64,000 bases of DNA from Borrelia hermsii DAH (GCF_023035675.1 NZ_CP073142.1:62001-126000); one strand, 5' to 3'. Positions 1-9,579 are shown, numbered from the stretch's first letter. Notes: a model not told the origin generated them from the letters alone. Program-made: numbers and translations.

Positions 1-526
1 GTATCCTTTCCAAACTTACAATAACTGCCACATCACTTCCCAAGGCAGCATAAATGTCTGCCTGTTGCTCTGGAGCAGTAAAGATCGGGGATATCTTTTT
101 GAAGGGAATACTTAATGAATAATACCTTGGATCAAATTGATTACGCTCATTTACAAGTTTCGACTTATACTTTGTTACTCTAGCCTCAAATTCAGCACAA
201 ACCTCTCGTGCTGTTTTTCTTGGCACTTGTAATCTCTCGTCTACATCAACCTCTAAGCGCGACTCATCCTTCTTGCCTTGAACTCTCTCATCTTTAACCT
301 TTTTGTCCATACCCGAAGGTTTCACCGCATCCCCACTCCTTAAATGAACTTTTGACTTATCTACAACTGAAGGTTTTTTATTCTCTATATCTGCTTGGCT
401 TAAGCTTAAGTTACCTTCTGATTGATGCGCAATTGGAAGCTCCGTAACAATTCCGTCTGTCAACTCACCCTGCTTACAGAACATCATACCAAAGGCACAT
501 AAAAATGTTATACCCAACTTTCGCAT
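1..526 (-). CDS. Virulence-associated lipoprotein (PFam54/CRASP-like), cut by window edge
   Basis: The first 175 codons of a minus-strand gene are visible and the C-terminus lies outside the window. The start ATG at 526 follows a good AAGGAGAG ribosome site. A short hydrophobic signal ends in GMMFC, a poor lipobox because Phe sits at -1, so lipidation is uncertain. A charged Lys/Asp/Val-rich linker follows, then a helical part with the motif YAALGSDVAVI close to the edge, the hallmark of the next sixteen genes. In the PFam54 family some members bind complement regulators or plasminogen at the cell surface; a ligand for this copy cannot be read from sequence. It is the most downstream visible member of the minus-strand array. 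Confidence 0.7.
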   Translation of the reverse strand, partial: MRKLGITFLCAFGMMFCKQGELTDGIVTELPIAHQSEGNLSLSQADIENKKPSVVDKSKVHLRSGDAVKPSGMDKKVKDERVQGKKDESRLEVDVDERLQVPRKTAREVCAEFEARVTKYKSKLVNERNQFDPRYYSLSIPFKKISPIFTAPEQQADIYAALGSDVAVIVSLERI

Positions 527-760
527 AAATATCTCTCCTTTTTTAAAACATTTACATAATTTAATATTTAGTATCCAATGTAACGCAATATAATGATATT
601 TACATGATATTTACCGAATGATTTATGTAAAAATATAAAAAAATTTAATTTTTCACTTAGGACAAAAAATGTGAGAAAAAATAGTACACAATAAAATCAA
701 AATATAATATAGACAAAATAATACAGACAAATAAAATATCAATTACTATGAATAAAAAAA

Positions 761-783
761 TGAGAGTTAAAAATTAACTCTCA
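761..783 (-). terminator. Rho-independent terminator
   Basis: A perfect 10-bp stem (TGAGAGTTAA / TTAACTCTCA) with a 3-nt loop is followed on the minus strand by TTTTTT. It lies 27 nt past the stop codon of the lipoprotein gene ending at 810. Confidence 0.75.
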
Positions 784-809
784 CACATTTAACTAATAAA
801 CTAATTAAT

Positions 810-1709
810 TTACTGAACTAATTTCTTCATTTGATCCCCCAGGTCCACAATCAAATAAGATACGCTCTGAATTTCTTTGCTAGCATTATCCCCTAAGCCA
901 ACAGTTCTCCTCAGTCCCTCTAACATATCTTCCTTATCTTTTGATGCTAATAATGTTATTTGGTCTTGAATTGTCTTTACCGCTCTATCTTTCTCGATAA
1001 CAAATCTTTCTAAAAGAGCATTAATTGCAATAACATCCCCTACACTCTTGCCAGCCTTAATTCGCTCGAGGTTTGAAGTGCTTAAATAAGTATCCATAAA
1101 TCTTCTGGTGTAATGGCCAACCTGCCATACTAGCATTAATAAGTTATTAGCAAGTTTTACATCAACATTACGTGAAGAATCGGAATCTTTTTGTAAGTCT
1201 AACTTCTTTAGTAATACTTCCAAACTTCTAATAACTTCAACGTCATGACCTAAGGCATCATAAATATCTGACTGTTGATCTAGAGAAGTAAATCTCAAGT
1301 CTACATCCTTGAAAGGCACATGTAATGAATGATGGTTTGGATCAAATTGAATACGTTCACTTACAAAGTCTGATCTATGTCTAGCCACGCTCCCTGAAAG
1401 TTTAATATAATTCTCTTCTACTACTGACTCTTCTACTGGTTTTTCTGGGTCTTTTTTTGGAAGGTTTTTTGGGTCATCGCTTTTTGGACCTTTTTCTAAA
1501 ACCCTTGGGATATCTTTTACAATACGCTTTAGCTCACTATTCTGGACTTCAGCTTCCCCTTTTACTTCACTTGGCACCAAATAAGTTCTTATAATACTCC
1601 TCAACTGTCCTGCAGCTTCACTCTGATTGAAAGCTACTAAATCATCTTGTCTACAAGACATAGCACTTAAGAAACACAGCACATAAAATCCCATACTAAA
1701 TCTTTTCAT
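810..1709 (-). CDS. Virulence-associated lipoprotein (PFam54/CRASP-like)
   Basis: A 299-aa predicted outer-surface lipoprotein. I chose the ATG at 1709 because GAGGAGAG lies just upstream and the signal peptide starts there; the open frame continues further upstream without a ribosome site. The lipobox is SAMSC with Cys19. A linker rich in Lys, Pro, Asp and Glu (about residues 70-105) separates the anchor from the helical domain, which carries YDALGHDVEVI at about 150-160. The gene is followed by a strong terminator and preceded by an 11-bp inverted repeat at 1735-1761, so it is probably a separate transcription unit. The role is inferred only from the family: surface binding of host proteins such as complement regulators. 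Confidence 0.75.
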   Translation of the reverse strand: MKRFSMGFYVLCFLSAMSCRQDDLVAFNQSEAAGQLRSIIRTYLVPSEVKGEAEVQNSELKRIVKDIPRVLEKGPKSDDPKNLPKKDPEKPVEESVVEENYIKLSGSVARHRSDFVSERIQFDPNHHSLHVPFKDVDLRFTSLDQQSDIYDALGHDVEVIRSLEVLLKKLDLQKDSDSSRNVDVKLANNLLMLVWQVGHYTRRFMDTYLSTSNLERIKAGKSVGDVIAINALLERFVIEKDRAVKTIQDQITLLASKDKEDMLEGLRRTVGLGDNASKEIQSVSYLIVDLGDQMKKLVQ

Positions 1710-1734
1710 ATATCTCTCCTCTTTAAAATTACAC

Positions 1735-1761
1735 GTCATATAATAATGACTATTATATGAC
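1735..1761. promoter_or_regulatory. Inverted repeat upstream of lipoprotein gene
   Basis: Perfect 11-bp arms (GTCATATAATA / TATTATATGAC) around a 5-nt spacer, 26-52 nt upstream of the start codon at 1709. The size and position suit an operator or a 5'-leader hairpin. The AT-rich context makes chance possible, but a similar repeat precedes the next gene. Confidence 0.4.
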
Positions 1762-2080
1762 ATATAATAACATAACAACCTTAATATTACGCAAAACAAA
1801 CATCCACAATGCTTATCTCATGCCAAATTACAATAAAATCTTGAATTATTTGTCTAAAATCAACAATATAAATTGTTATATCTCTTTGCAGGAGTTGCTC
1901 TTCATATCAATAGTTTTAGTAAGTTCCTCAAAAGCATTCTCTTCCTTACTTCAAGCTAATATATGCCTTAGTTTTAAATTGCACTCTCTACTTATACCTC
2001 TCTATTGCAAAATACACTGCTCATATCTCCCCCACTCTGGCTCTCTTGCACTTAAGAACAAGTGTAAAAATTCCTTTCCA

Positions 2081-2803
2081 TTAACCAAGACTCCAAATTG
2101 TAACTGCAATTATACCCATTAAGCTAACTGCCCGACCAATTTCTCCCTCATTATCAACAATTTCCTTTATTCCTGATAACACGGATTCTCTAGTAATTCT
2201 TGATTCTAAGGATGCTAACTGCGATTTAATTCCAGATATGCACTTTTTTCTTATATCAATAAATTCCTCTAGATGGGCATAAATCTCAGTAATCCTTGCT
2301 TCATCCTTGTTAGATTTAATTTGAATTAGGTTTTCATCACTCAAATAATAATTCACAACTGTTCTGGCATAATCAACAATTTTATTTAAAATTGTCAATA
2401 AACTATGAGCAATATCTATATCGGTATTGATGAAATGGGGACTATTTAAATCCAATTTATTAAATAATATTCCCAATTGTTTAATAGCCTCAACATCATA
2501 CCCCAAGCCCGCATAAACCTTATCTTGTTTATCTGAAACAGTCAAGTCTGGTGAGATTTGCTTGAAAGGAATATTAAATAAAAGTTCGCCTAGATTAAAG
2601 TGATTGCATGCATCTTCAAGCTCCTCTCTGTAAGCAATGACTCTTGTCTTTAATGCGTAGTAAGCTCGATCTTTAGCGCTTATATTAAATAATTGCTGTA
2701 CATCACTACCTTTTACATTAAATGGCTTCCCAATTGGTCCGCTATTTGCATTTCCTTCTAAATTACAAGCCGCAACATCCATAATTAAATCAGCTCTTTT
2801 CAT
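2081..2803 (-). CDS. PFam54-like protein with a defective-looking signal peptide
   Basis: A 240-aa paralog with the core motif VYAGLGYDVEAI. Its N-terminus is unusual: only twelve residues precede the candidate lipid cysteine (DVAAC, Cys13), and the segment contains two Asp residues and no hydrophobic core, unlike the 16-24-residue signals of its neighbours. The export signal may have been shortened by deletion, leaving a cytoplasmic or non-functional protein. The helical domain is otherwise full length and shows no frameshift. The start at 2803 is supported by homology of the first residues (MKR) and a weak GGGATAAG site. Confidence 0.65.
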   Translation of the reverse strand: MKRADLIMDVAACNLEGNANSGPIGKPFNVKGSDVQQLFNISAKDRAYYALKTRVIAYREELEDACNHFNLGELLFNIPFKQISPDLTVSDKQDKVYAGLGYDVEAIKQLGILFNKLDLNSPHFINTDIDIAHSLLTILNKIVDYARTVVNYYLSDENLIQIKSNKDEARITEIYAHLEEFIDIRKKCISGIKSQLASLESRITRESVLSGIKEIVDNEGEIGRAVSLMGIIAVTIWSLG

Positions 2804-2826
2804 ATACTTATCCCTATTATAGTTTA

Positions 2827-2859
2827 TTTATTATATAGTATTAACTACTACATAATAAA
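2827..2859. promoter_or_regulatory. Imperfect inverted repeat upstream of PFam54-like gene
   Basis: Arms TTTATTATATAGTA and TACTACATAATAAA (14 bp, one mismatch) flank a 5-nt spacer, 24-56 nt upstream of the start at 2803. Spacing and placement match the repeat at 1735-1761, suggesting a shared control element. Confidence 0.35.
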
Positions 2860-2979
2860 TAATACATATTTATACTAAAAATAAAATACCAACAATTAAA
2901 TTTATCCATAATTTCAATAAAATTTAATAAAATCTTTTAAAAACCCTTTTTTAGGCATAACTACACCACAAAAGAGCAA

Positions 2980-3002
2980 AGTAAATGGACGGGCCATTTA
3001 CT
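2980..3002 (-). terminator. Terminator hairpin
   Basis: A perfect 9-bp stem (AGTAAATGG / CCATTTACT) with a 5-nt loop, directly after the stop of the gene ending at 3009. The minus strand continues with a T-rich but interrupted tract. Confidence 0.6.
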
Positions 3003-3008
3003 TTTTAC

Positions 3009-4019
3009 TTACTCTAAATTTTTAACTGCATTTGTAATTGCCATGCTAAATTCTCTTAAAGCACTAACTTTATAATTAACATCTTTAGCATTAACAAAAT
3101 CTTTATTTAACACATCTATTATTGCCTCTTCATCAGTCACTGATTCTACAGATTCTACACTATCCCTAATCTTGCTTATTAAGTAGTCTCTAATCTTCAT
3201 AATGTTATCCAAAGAATCAACAATAAGATCAATATCATCTTTTTTCTTGTGATTCCTAATTTTTTCCAAGACTTCATCACTAAAATGATTTAGGGCTTCT
3301 TTTAGTCGATGTGACAAATTACTTAAAACGGATAACACGCCATGAGACGCCTTTGTTCTCCTACTAGAAGAAGGTGGGCTAATTAAATTTAATCTATCAA
3401 ATATCCCGCCTAATTTCTCAATAAGCTCAGCATCATGTCCCAAGCCTGCATAAACTTCATCCTGTTTATCTTTGGAATTAAAGTCTGATGCAATTTTACT
3501 GAAAGGAATATCAAATGACAGGTTAGTTAAATTAAATTGACTAAGTTCATTTTCAAGTTTTTCTTTTGAAGTTTGTATCCTCTCTAAAAGTTTAGGATAA
3601 GACGTATTTTCTGCCTTACTACCATCTACACCACTAGCATCATTTTGACTGATATCCAATCCGATGTTTTTATGCTCACCTTCACCCTCGCCTTTATTTT
3701 TAATTTCAATTTTACCCTCTCTTTCATCTCTATTCCTATCCCCATCTACTCCGTCTTCTGGTCTTAATTGCATACCTGATGAAATTCCTTCCTGCTCACT
3801 GCCCCTTAGTTCCTGCAAGTCTTCATCCCGTAAATCTGCATTTGCAAGTGCCAAGCTATTAATTTTTGCTTGATTTGTACCCACATAATGTAAGTCATTA
3901 GCTTCATCCTGCTGACGCCCCTCTGCTCCCATTTTGTATTCGTCTTCTAAAGCCCAATATCTACAAGAACTCATACCCAATGCACATAATAAATAAAATA
4001 CTAAACCTACTATTTTCAT
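3009..4019 (-). CDS. Virulence-associated lipoprotein (PFam54/CRASP-like), long acidic linker
   Basis: 336 aa from the ATG at 4019, which has GAGGAG upstream; an upstream in-frame ATG at 4037 lacks this. The lipobox is GMSSC with Cys19. About 110 residues of hydrophilic linker follow, including a Lys/Glu/Gly-rich stretch near residues 100-125, before the helical domain with VYAGLGHDAELI. The long linker would hold the folded domain away from the membrane, as in other surface lipoproteins of the family. The gene ends at a terminator hairpin. The ligand is not predictable from sequence. Confidence 0.75.
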   Translation of the reverse strand: MKIVGLVFYLLCALGMSSCRYWALEDEYKMGAEGRQQDEANDLHYVGTNQAKINSLALANADLRDEDLQELRGSEQEGISSGMQLRPEDGVDGDRNRDEREGKIEIKNKGEGEGEHKNIGLDISQNDASGVDGSKAENTSYPKLLERIQTSKEKLENELSQFNLTNLSFDIPFSKIASDFNSKDKQDEVYAGLGHDAELIEKLGGIFDRLNLISPPSSSRRTKASHGVLSVLSNLSHRLKEALNHFSDEVLEKIRNHKKKDDIDLIVDSLDNIMKIRDYLISKIRDSVESVESVTDEEAIIDVLNKDFVNAKDVNYKVSALREFSMAITNAVKNLE

Positions 4020-4228
4020 AAACTTCTCCTCTTTCAAGCTTAAATGCCCAACAATTCAATATTTATTTATACTGAATACATCTTAGTATACAATATTATG
4101 TAATATAATTATATGCATAAAATAGGATGCTAAAATACATTCAATATCTAAATATCTACTTAAACTACTTAAAAAATTAAAGTATCACACAGAGGATTTA
4201 AGGCCCAAAAAGTACCATACTCCAGTAT

Positions 4229-5038
4229 TTAGCTCTTAATAAAACATAAAACTACATCTACCATCAATCTCATACTGACATAAAACACAATAATATCACT
4301 TCGATTCGAAATGCTTGACCCAATAGACTTGCCGTGCCTTAGACCATCATTTTGCACAATAATATTATTAGCAAGTATCTCTAAAACAGACGCTCTATCA
4401 AAATTATTGACAGCTATTCTTACTAGTAAATCTGAAAGTTTGCTTACAAATCTATTTCTATCCTCAACCACCTCTTCTAAATAAAAATAAATTTTAGTAA
4501 GCTCTTCAGCAGTCTTGGTAGCCTTAAGTCGCTCTAAGGTTGCATCACTAAAATTCTCATTTAGAAGTGTTTTAAGTAACTTTGCACTATCTAACAAATA
4601 CTCTAATAATTGCGAAGCATACATTAAATCTAGATTAATGGAATTAATGTTTAAGCTCAATGTATGAAATATAAACTCTAAACTCTTAATAGCTCTAATA
4701 TTATAATCTAAACCCTCATAAATAAAATCTGCATTATTATAGACTGGAAATATTTGTGCTATAGGAAAACCAAATATAGGCTTGCCTCCACTGCCTAAGT
4801 TTTTAAATGTTCTACTATTAAAGAACTCTTTGTATTTTTTTACCATTTTATAAAGTTTATAAAAAGCTACATGTCTAGAATCAATCTTGGTTGGTTTTAA
4901 CACCACTCTTTGATCACATGGCCCTCTATTTTTTTCTAAATCTTTTGAACCTGTTGTACCAAAACCCGAGCCGTTTGGATCATTTTGCTCACAAGCCAGC
5001 ATGACCAATACACACAATACCATACTCACCTTTTTCAT
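4229..5038 (-). CDS. Virulence-associated lipoprotein, divergent core motif
   Basis: A 269-aa lipoprotein with signal MKKVSMVLC and lipobox VMLAC (Cys16). The family core is altered to YEGLDYNIRAI, so the usual LG-[YH]-D is replaced by LDYN. The remaining helical pattern, including a segment starting LNENFSDATLERLKA that matches the 'LsdxnLexI' element of the neighbours, still supports membership. It sits in series with the paralogs on both sides, with about 190 nt to the upstream gene. The last 30 residues are hydrophobic, which is unusual in this set. Confidence 0.7.
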   Translation of the reverse strand: MKKVSMVLCVLVMLACEQNDPNGSGFGTTGSKDLEKNRGPCDQRVVLKPTKIDSRHVAFYKLYKMVKKYKEFFNSRTFKNLGSGGKPIFGFPIAQIFPVYNNADFIYEGLDYNIRAIKSLEFIFHTLSLNINSINLDLMYASQLLEYLLDSAKLLKTLLNENFSDATLERLKATKTAEELTKIYFYLEEVVEDRNRFVSKLSDLLVRIAVNNFDRASVLEILANNIIVQNDGLRHGKSIGSSISNRSDIIVFYVSMRLMVDVVLCFIKS

Positions 5039-5185
5039 GAATTTCCCCTCTTCTTATATAAATTCATATATAGACAGTAATAATGATAATTAAGATATAA
5101 ATATATACATAACAACATTTCAATCAAACTCTTGTGTTTGCACAATGCCTCAAATCTCTCTAGTCTTTGCCCCAACACCTAAAAC

Positions 5186-5980
5186 TTAAGATGCAATTTT
5201 TGTAATTAGATTAACCAAATTGTCAATATCTCTTAACAAACTATACATACCTACAATTTTTTCCTTAACTTTTCCATCATTAACAATCTTCTTAAGTTCA
5301 CTCTCCATTTTAAGTCTATTACCTCTTACTAATGCTGCTCCACTTATAACCTTTTTAAGGTCTTCAATTAACTCATCCCTTGCCTGCATAAACGCAAACA
5401 GATAATAAGTAATCTGAGTAATATTCTCTATTGTTGCAGCACCACTAGTTCTAATTTCATTTAATTTTTCATCACTCAAGCTATTACAAAGAGAATTAGT
5501 ATAATACACAACCTGCTCCAAATTGAATAACAATAGAGAAACAATCCTTGCATCTCTATCTCCCCCATTAGCCCATACTTTCCAATTAAATTCAGAAAGT
5601 ATGGACTTTAATGCATTCATAATGCCACGATCATGTCCTAAAGCTATATAAACATCGTGACTCTTCGTATTTTTAGGTACCATACCATAATCTGCCAATT
5701 CATGGACAATAAAATCACTCTTAGCATCAATCAAATAAGGAATACCGTTTATATCATTTAAATGTTCCTCCAAAAGTTGCTCTTTAAAATGCTCTACTAG
5801 TGATTTTAAGTCATCACAAGCTTTACTTCTTGTCTTTTGTAAAAATGGCACTAGCATAGACATTCTAGAGAAACCTTTTGCTCTACCATCACGCATTGAT
5901 ACTGCGTCACGTCCCTTACCATCAGCAGTACACCCTAGCACTAAACCCAGCATACACAATACCATACCAAACCTTTCCAT
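5186..5980 (-). CDS. Virulence-associated lipoprotein (PFam54/CRASP-like)
   Basis: 264 aa from the ATG at 5980, chosen because AGAGGAGAG lies 7 nt upstream. The signal peptide ends in the lipobox GLVLGC (Cys17). The core motif is VYIALGHDRGIM, followed by the usual helices (LCNSLSDEKLNEI). No linker repeat is seen. Export to the outer surface is expected for the family; the binding partner is unknown. Directly downstream begin three shorter paralogs that lack any signal peptide. Confidence 0.75.
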   Translation of the reverse strand: MERFGMVLCMLGLVLGCTADGKGRDAVSMRDGRAKGFSRMSMLVPFLQKTRSKACDDLKSLVEHFKEQLLEEHLNDINGIPYLIDAKSDFIVHELADYGMVPKNTKSHDVYIALGHDRGIMNALKSILSEFNWKVWANGGDRDARIVSLLLFNLEQVVYYTNSLCNSLSDEKLNEIRTSGAATIENITQITYYLFAFMQARDELIEDLKKVISGAALVRGNRLKMESELKKIVNDGKVKEKIVGMYSLLRDIDNLVNLITKIAS

Positions 5981-6085
5981 AAAATCTCTCCTCTTAACTA
6001 TCACTATTCTTTCTGCAAAAATATCAACCCCTAACGAAAATTTCCTTGAATTTATAAAAACTAAAGGAAAACTATTTGCCTTTGA

Positions 6086-6706
6086 TCAAGCAACAATCAT
6101 ATCAAGATCAATCAATTCCATAATATCAAATACAAGACCATGCAGATTGCGAAGCATACTATTAAGCATAACGTTATGGTTAGCAAGAACACCTCCATTT
6201 AATGCCTTTACCACATCCTCTACAGTAGTCCTTGATGCAGCTGATATCATGCCATCCTTAACCCGAGGTATCAAATCTTTTATGCCACCTATAAACTGAA
6301 CTAGATACTGAGTAATTTTTTTAAGATCACCTGCATCTCTGGATTTAAGCATCTCTAATTTTGCACTATTTAAAACCTCTTCAAAGAGAGTATGAATTGA
6401 ATGTGCAATATGTATAAAACTGTTTAATAAATTAGCCACAGTTCTTGTATCCCTATCATGTATACTACTAAAATCCAATTTCTCAAATATTTGACCTAAG
6501 CTGCGAATAACTTCAACATCATACCCTAATGCCTCATAAATCCCTTCCAAATCTGATGGATAATAAATTTCATTTAATGCTCCCTTGAAATTAATATTTA
6601 ATTGAGTCTCTTCAGGAACAAATGCAGTATGTTTATTTGCAAGTTCTTGTTTAAAGCCCATTAATACTTTACCAAGTTCATCAAAAGCTGGATTTATTGC
6701 ATTCAT
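6086..6706 (-). CDS. PFam54-like domain protein without signal peptide (1 of 3)
   Basis: 206 aa from the ATG at 6706 (AAAGGAGAAAT upstream). The protein begins directly in the helical domain (MNAINPAFDEL) with no hydrophobic segment or lipobox, but has the full core GIYEALGYDVEVI and the downstream helices. It is about 70% alike by eye to the next copy (6862-7467), sharing long identical stretches such as the segment ending in AGDLKKITQYLVQF. It is intact, so it is either a cytoplasmic member of a surface family or a gene that lost its exported N-terminus and was then duplicated. Function unknown. Confidence 0.7.
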   Translation of the reverse strand: MNAINPAFDELGKVLMGFKQELANKHTAFVPEETQLNINFKGALNEIYYPSDLEGIYEALGYDVEVIRSLGQIFEKLDFSSIHDRDTRTVANLLNSFIHIAHSIHTLFEEVLNSAKLEMLKSRDAGDLKKITQYLVQFIGGIKDLIPRVKDGMISAASRTTVEDVVKALNGGVLANHNVMLNSMLRNLHGLVFDIMELIDLDMIVA

Positions 6707-6861
6707 ATATTTCTCCTTTTTTACACATACCACCTACAGCAGAGCATATGTAATTAATCAAAATAATTATTATCTATATTTAATCTGCAAGAATATAATT
6801 CCTTAACGCAGATTTTGCTTTAACTTTAAAAAACTAAAGGAATAATACTTTAAGTAACTTA

Positions 6862-7467
6862 CTATAGAAGATCAACTAATTCTATGATATCAAATAGAAG
6901 ATAATGAATATTGCGCATCCCCCTATTAAGCCTTGCATCTGCACTAGATATAACTCTATTTAATTCCTTTAATATGTTATCTTCATTAGTCTTTGATGCA
7001 GCAGATACTATAACAGACTTAAGCTGGGGCATTAAATCTTTTATAGCATCTATAAACTGAACTAGATATTGAGTAATCTTTTTAAGATCACCTGCATCTC
7101 TGGATTTAAGCATCTCTAATTTTGCCTTATTTAAAACTTCTTCAAAGAGAGTATGAATTGAATGTGCAATATGCATTAAGCCATTTAATAAATTAGTAAC
7201 AATTCTTGTATCTCTATCGCCTATATTTCTGAAGGTCAACTCCGCAAACACTTTGCCTAAGCTACGAATAACTTCAATATCATACCCCAATGCCTCATGA
7301 ACTTCTTCCAAATCCGATGGATAATAAATTTCATTTAATGCTCCCTTAAAATTAACATTCAATTGCATCTCTTTAGGAGAAAATGCAGCTCGGTCATTTT
7401 CAAGTTCTTGTTTAAAATTCATTAATATCTTATTTAGATCATTAAAGGCTAGATTTACTTCATTCAT
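6862..7467 (-). CDS. PFam54-like domain protein without signal peptide (2 of 3)
   Basis: 201 aa from the ATG at 7467 (AAGGAGAAATAT upstream). It starts MNEVNLAFNDL without an export signal and carries EVHEALGYDIEVI. Its middle is nearly identical to the previous copy, and its C-terminus (DIIELVDLL) is identical to that of the next copy, so this gene bridges the two and suggests recombination among the three. No premature stop or frameshift is present. A cytoplasmic location is predicted, which is odd for the family. Confidence 0.7.
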   Translation of the reverse strand: MNEVNLAFNDLNKILMNFKQELENDRAAFSPKEMQLNVNFKGALNEIYYPSDLEEVHEALGYDIEVIRSLGKVFAELTFRNIGDRDTRIVTNLLNGLMHIAHSIHTLFEEVLNKAKLEMLKSRDAGDLKKITQYLVQFIDAIKDLMPQLKSVIVSAASKTNEDNILKELNRVISSADARLNRGMRNIHYLLFDIIELVDLL

Positions 7468-7640
7468 ATATTTCTCCTTTTTACACACAGCACCTACTTT
7501 GTAATGTACTTACATTTAACATTAATTATACAACATAAATTATATTATTTAATTAACGTTAAAATAAAAAACATCAACCCTTAAAATGCAAAAACTCTCA
7601 CTTACAAAACAACTAAAAGAATAATACTTTAAGCAACTAA

Positions 7641-8249
7641 CTATAGAAGATCAACTAACTCTATGATATCAAACAAAAGATAACAAATATTGCGCATCCC
7701 CCTATTAATCTTTGCATCCGGACTAGAGATAACTCTATTTAACTCCCTTAATATATCATTTTCATTAGTCTTTGATGCAGCAGATGCTATAACAACCCTA
7801 ACTTGCAACATCAAATCTTTTACCATCTCTATAAAATGAACTAGATACTGAATAATTTTCTCAAGGTCACTTGTATCTCTAAATTTAAGCATATCTAATT
7901 TTGTTTGATTTAAAATATCCCTAAAGATAATCTGAATTGAATATGCAACTCGCATTAAACCATTTAGTAAATTAATGACAATCCTTGTATCTCTATCACC
8001 TACATGCTTGAGGTTTAACCTATCAAATATCCCTCCTAATTTACCAATAACTTCAACATCATATCCTAACATCGTATAAATTTTGTCCCGATCTGATTGA
8101 TAATAGACGATATCCTCTAATGTTCCCTTGAAATTAATATTTAATTGAGCCTCTTTGAGAATAAATGCAGCACGTTCATTTTCAAGTTCTTCTCTGAACT
8201 CGACTAATATTTTTTGAAGCTCATTAAAAACTTGATCTCTCTTGGCCAT
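7641..8249 (-). CDS. PFam54-like domain protein without signal peptide (3 of 3)
   Basis: 202 aa from the ATG at 8249 (AAAGGAGAG upstream). The N-terminus MAKRDQVFNELQ is charged and non-hydrophobic. The core is KIYTMLGYDVEVI and the C-terminal 20 residues nearly match the copy at 6862-7467. Being first in transcription order of the three, it may be closest to the founder. Function unknown; the domain is the same as in the lipidated neighbours. Confidence 0.7.
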   Translation of the reverse strand: MAKRDQVFNELQKILVEFREELENERAAFILKEAQLNINFKGTLEDIVYYQSDRDKIYTMLGYDVEVIGKLGGIFDRLNLKHVGDRDTRIVINLLNGLMRVAYSIQIIFRDILNQTKLDMLKFRDTSDLEKIIQYLVHFIEMVKDLMLQVRVVIASAASKTNENDILRELNRVISSPDAKINRGMRNICYLLFDIIELVDLL

Positions 8250-8326
8250 AATCTCTCCTTTTTTTACACATACCACCCCCTATTAAAATATACACATTAT
8301 ACAATACCATTAATGTATTTACTTTA

Positions 8327-8357
8327 GTCTTTAAAAAACTATCCTCTTCTTAAAGAC
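8327..8357 (-). terminator. Weak terminator-like hairpin
   Basis: An 8-bp stem (GTCTTTAA / TTAAAGAC) with a 15-nt loop between the gene ending at 8477 and the gene starting at 8249. No strong T tract, so termination is uncertain. Confidence 0.35.
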
Positions 8358-8476
8358 CAACTTAGAGCCAAATAAACAAAATTCGTTTACAAAAGGCAAT
8401 TCCCAAGATAAAAAAGATCTAAAGCCTAAGACATTTTCTACTCTAAAGAACCACAAACAGATCTAAACATTAATAA

Positions 8477-9229
8477 TTAACTATCCCATTTAAATAAATC
8501 TATCAGCTTGTTTTCAATATTAAACACATTGCCTACAAGCCTAGCTAAAATTTCCTTTGATAACTCACCTGTATCATCAATAAGCGATTTCAAACAATTT
8601 ATCATTACAGCTTTATCACCCCTCTTTGCTGCTGCTGTTTTTATGAAGCTTCTAATTTTAGACATCACCTCAACTCTTGCTTGAATAAACTGCTCTAAAT
8701 CAGAAGTAATATCATCAAGCACACTAACAGAACCTACCTCAATCATCAAACTATTCCTAATTCTAATCAAGTTTTTCTTGCTTAAATGCTTATGGAACAA
8801 TATGACTGCCAAGTTTGTAACATCCGTTAACTGCTTTAAAATACGACCAGCAATATCAACATCACTAGTACTGCTCTTACCTTTTCTCAAATCTAATGTA
8901 TTTAGTATTTCTTTAAGGCGCTCAATAACTTTAGAATCATTCCCTAACGTAACAGCAATACTACGCTTGGTAGCATCTTCTTCAGCCTGTAATAATACTA
9001 AGGAATAAGATTGATCATTAAATAATAAAGGTCCCTTTAGAACAACTGACTCAAGCTCATTTACAAGCTTGCTCCTATAATTATCGACTTTGAATTTGAG
9101 TACATTGTAAGCCTTCTGTGCTTTTGCATCCAATAATGACGACTCATACTCTGGTCTACACGCCACACACATTATCAGAAATAAACTTAAAATGCTCATT
9201 ATGCATGATACCACACTCATTCTCTGCAT
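8477..9229 (-). CDS. Virulence-associated lipoprotein (PFam54/CRASP-like)
   Basis: A 250-aa lipoprotein whose start at 9229 is preceded by AGGGGAA. The long signal reaches Cys24 in CVAC; two other cysteines in the signal are part of the hydrophobic core. The domain core is altered to AVTLGNDSKVI, with Asn in place of the usual Tyr or His. Downstream helices include FHKHLSKKNLIRI, matching the family element. The role is inferred from the family only. Confidence 0.7.
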   Translation of the reverse strand: MQRMSVVSCIMSILSLFLIMCVACRPEYESSLLDAKAQKAYNVLKFKVDNYRSKLVNELESVVLKGPLLFNDQSYSLVLLQAEEDATKRSIAVTLGNDSKVIERLKEILNTLDLRKGKSSTSDVDIAGRILKQLTDVTNLAVILFHKHLSKKNLIRIRNSLMIEVGSVSVLDDITSDLEQFIQARVEVMSKIRSFIKTAAAKRGDKAVMINCLKSLIDDTGELSKEILARLVGNVFNIENKLIDLFKWDS

Positions 9230-9579
9230 ATATATTCCCCTACCTACACGGCACCTGTATGCCTTTCTATGAAATTACGACTTATAGTAAATGTATTTTT
9301 ATACTATAATTATAAACTAAATTTAACATCAACCACAGCTTTTCTATTTTGATCGCGATTTTTTAATAACTTTTTAACAGAAATAATAAATACGCAAATA
9401 ACCAATACTACTAAAGAGACACAAAACATACTCGTAAGATCACGTGTATTATTAAACCCACCAGCTTCTTGCAACTTGAAGGGATATTTACCGGATTACT
9501 TTGCTATTAAAGCAAGCAAAAGATTTGCATGCCCCAACAAAAATGGCAAAGTCTGCACTATCATTGATTACTGAATTTA

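Noticed and set aside
1757..2122. Plus-strand open frame of 121 codons opposite the end of a lipoprotein gene
   Set aside because: No ribosome site or family pattern; it overlaps the better-supported minus-strand genes and their gap, and its composition fits antisense of AT-rich coding DNA.
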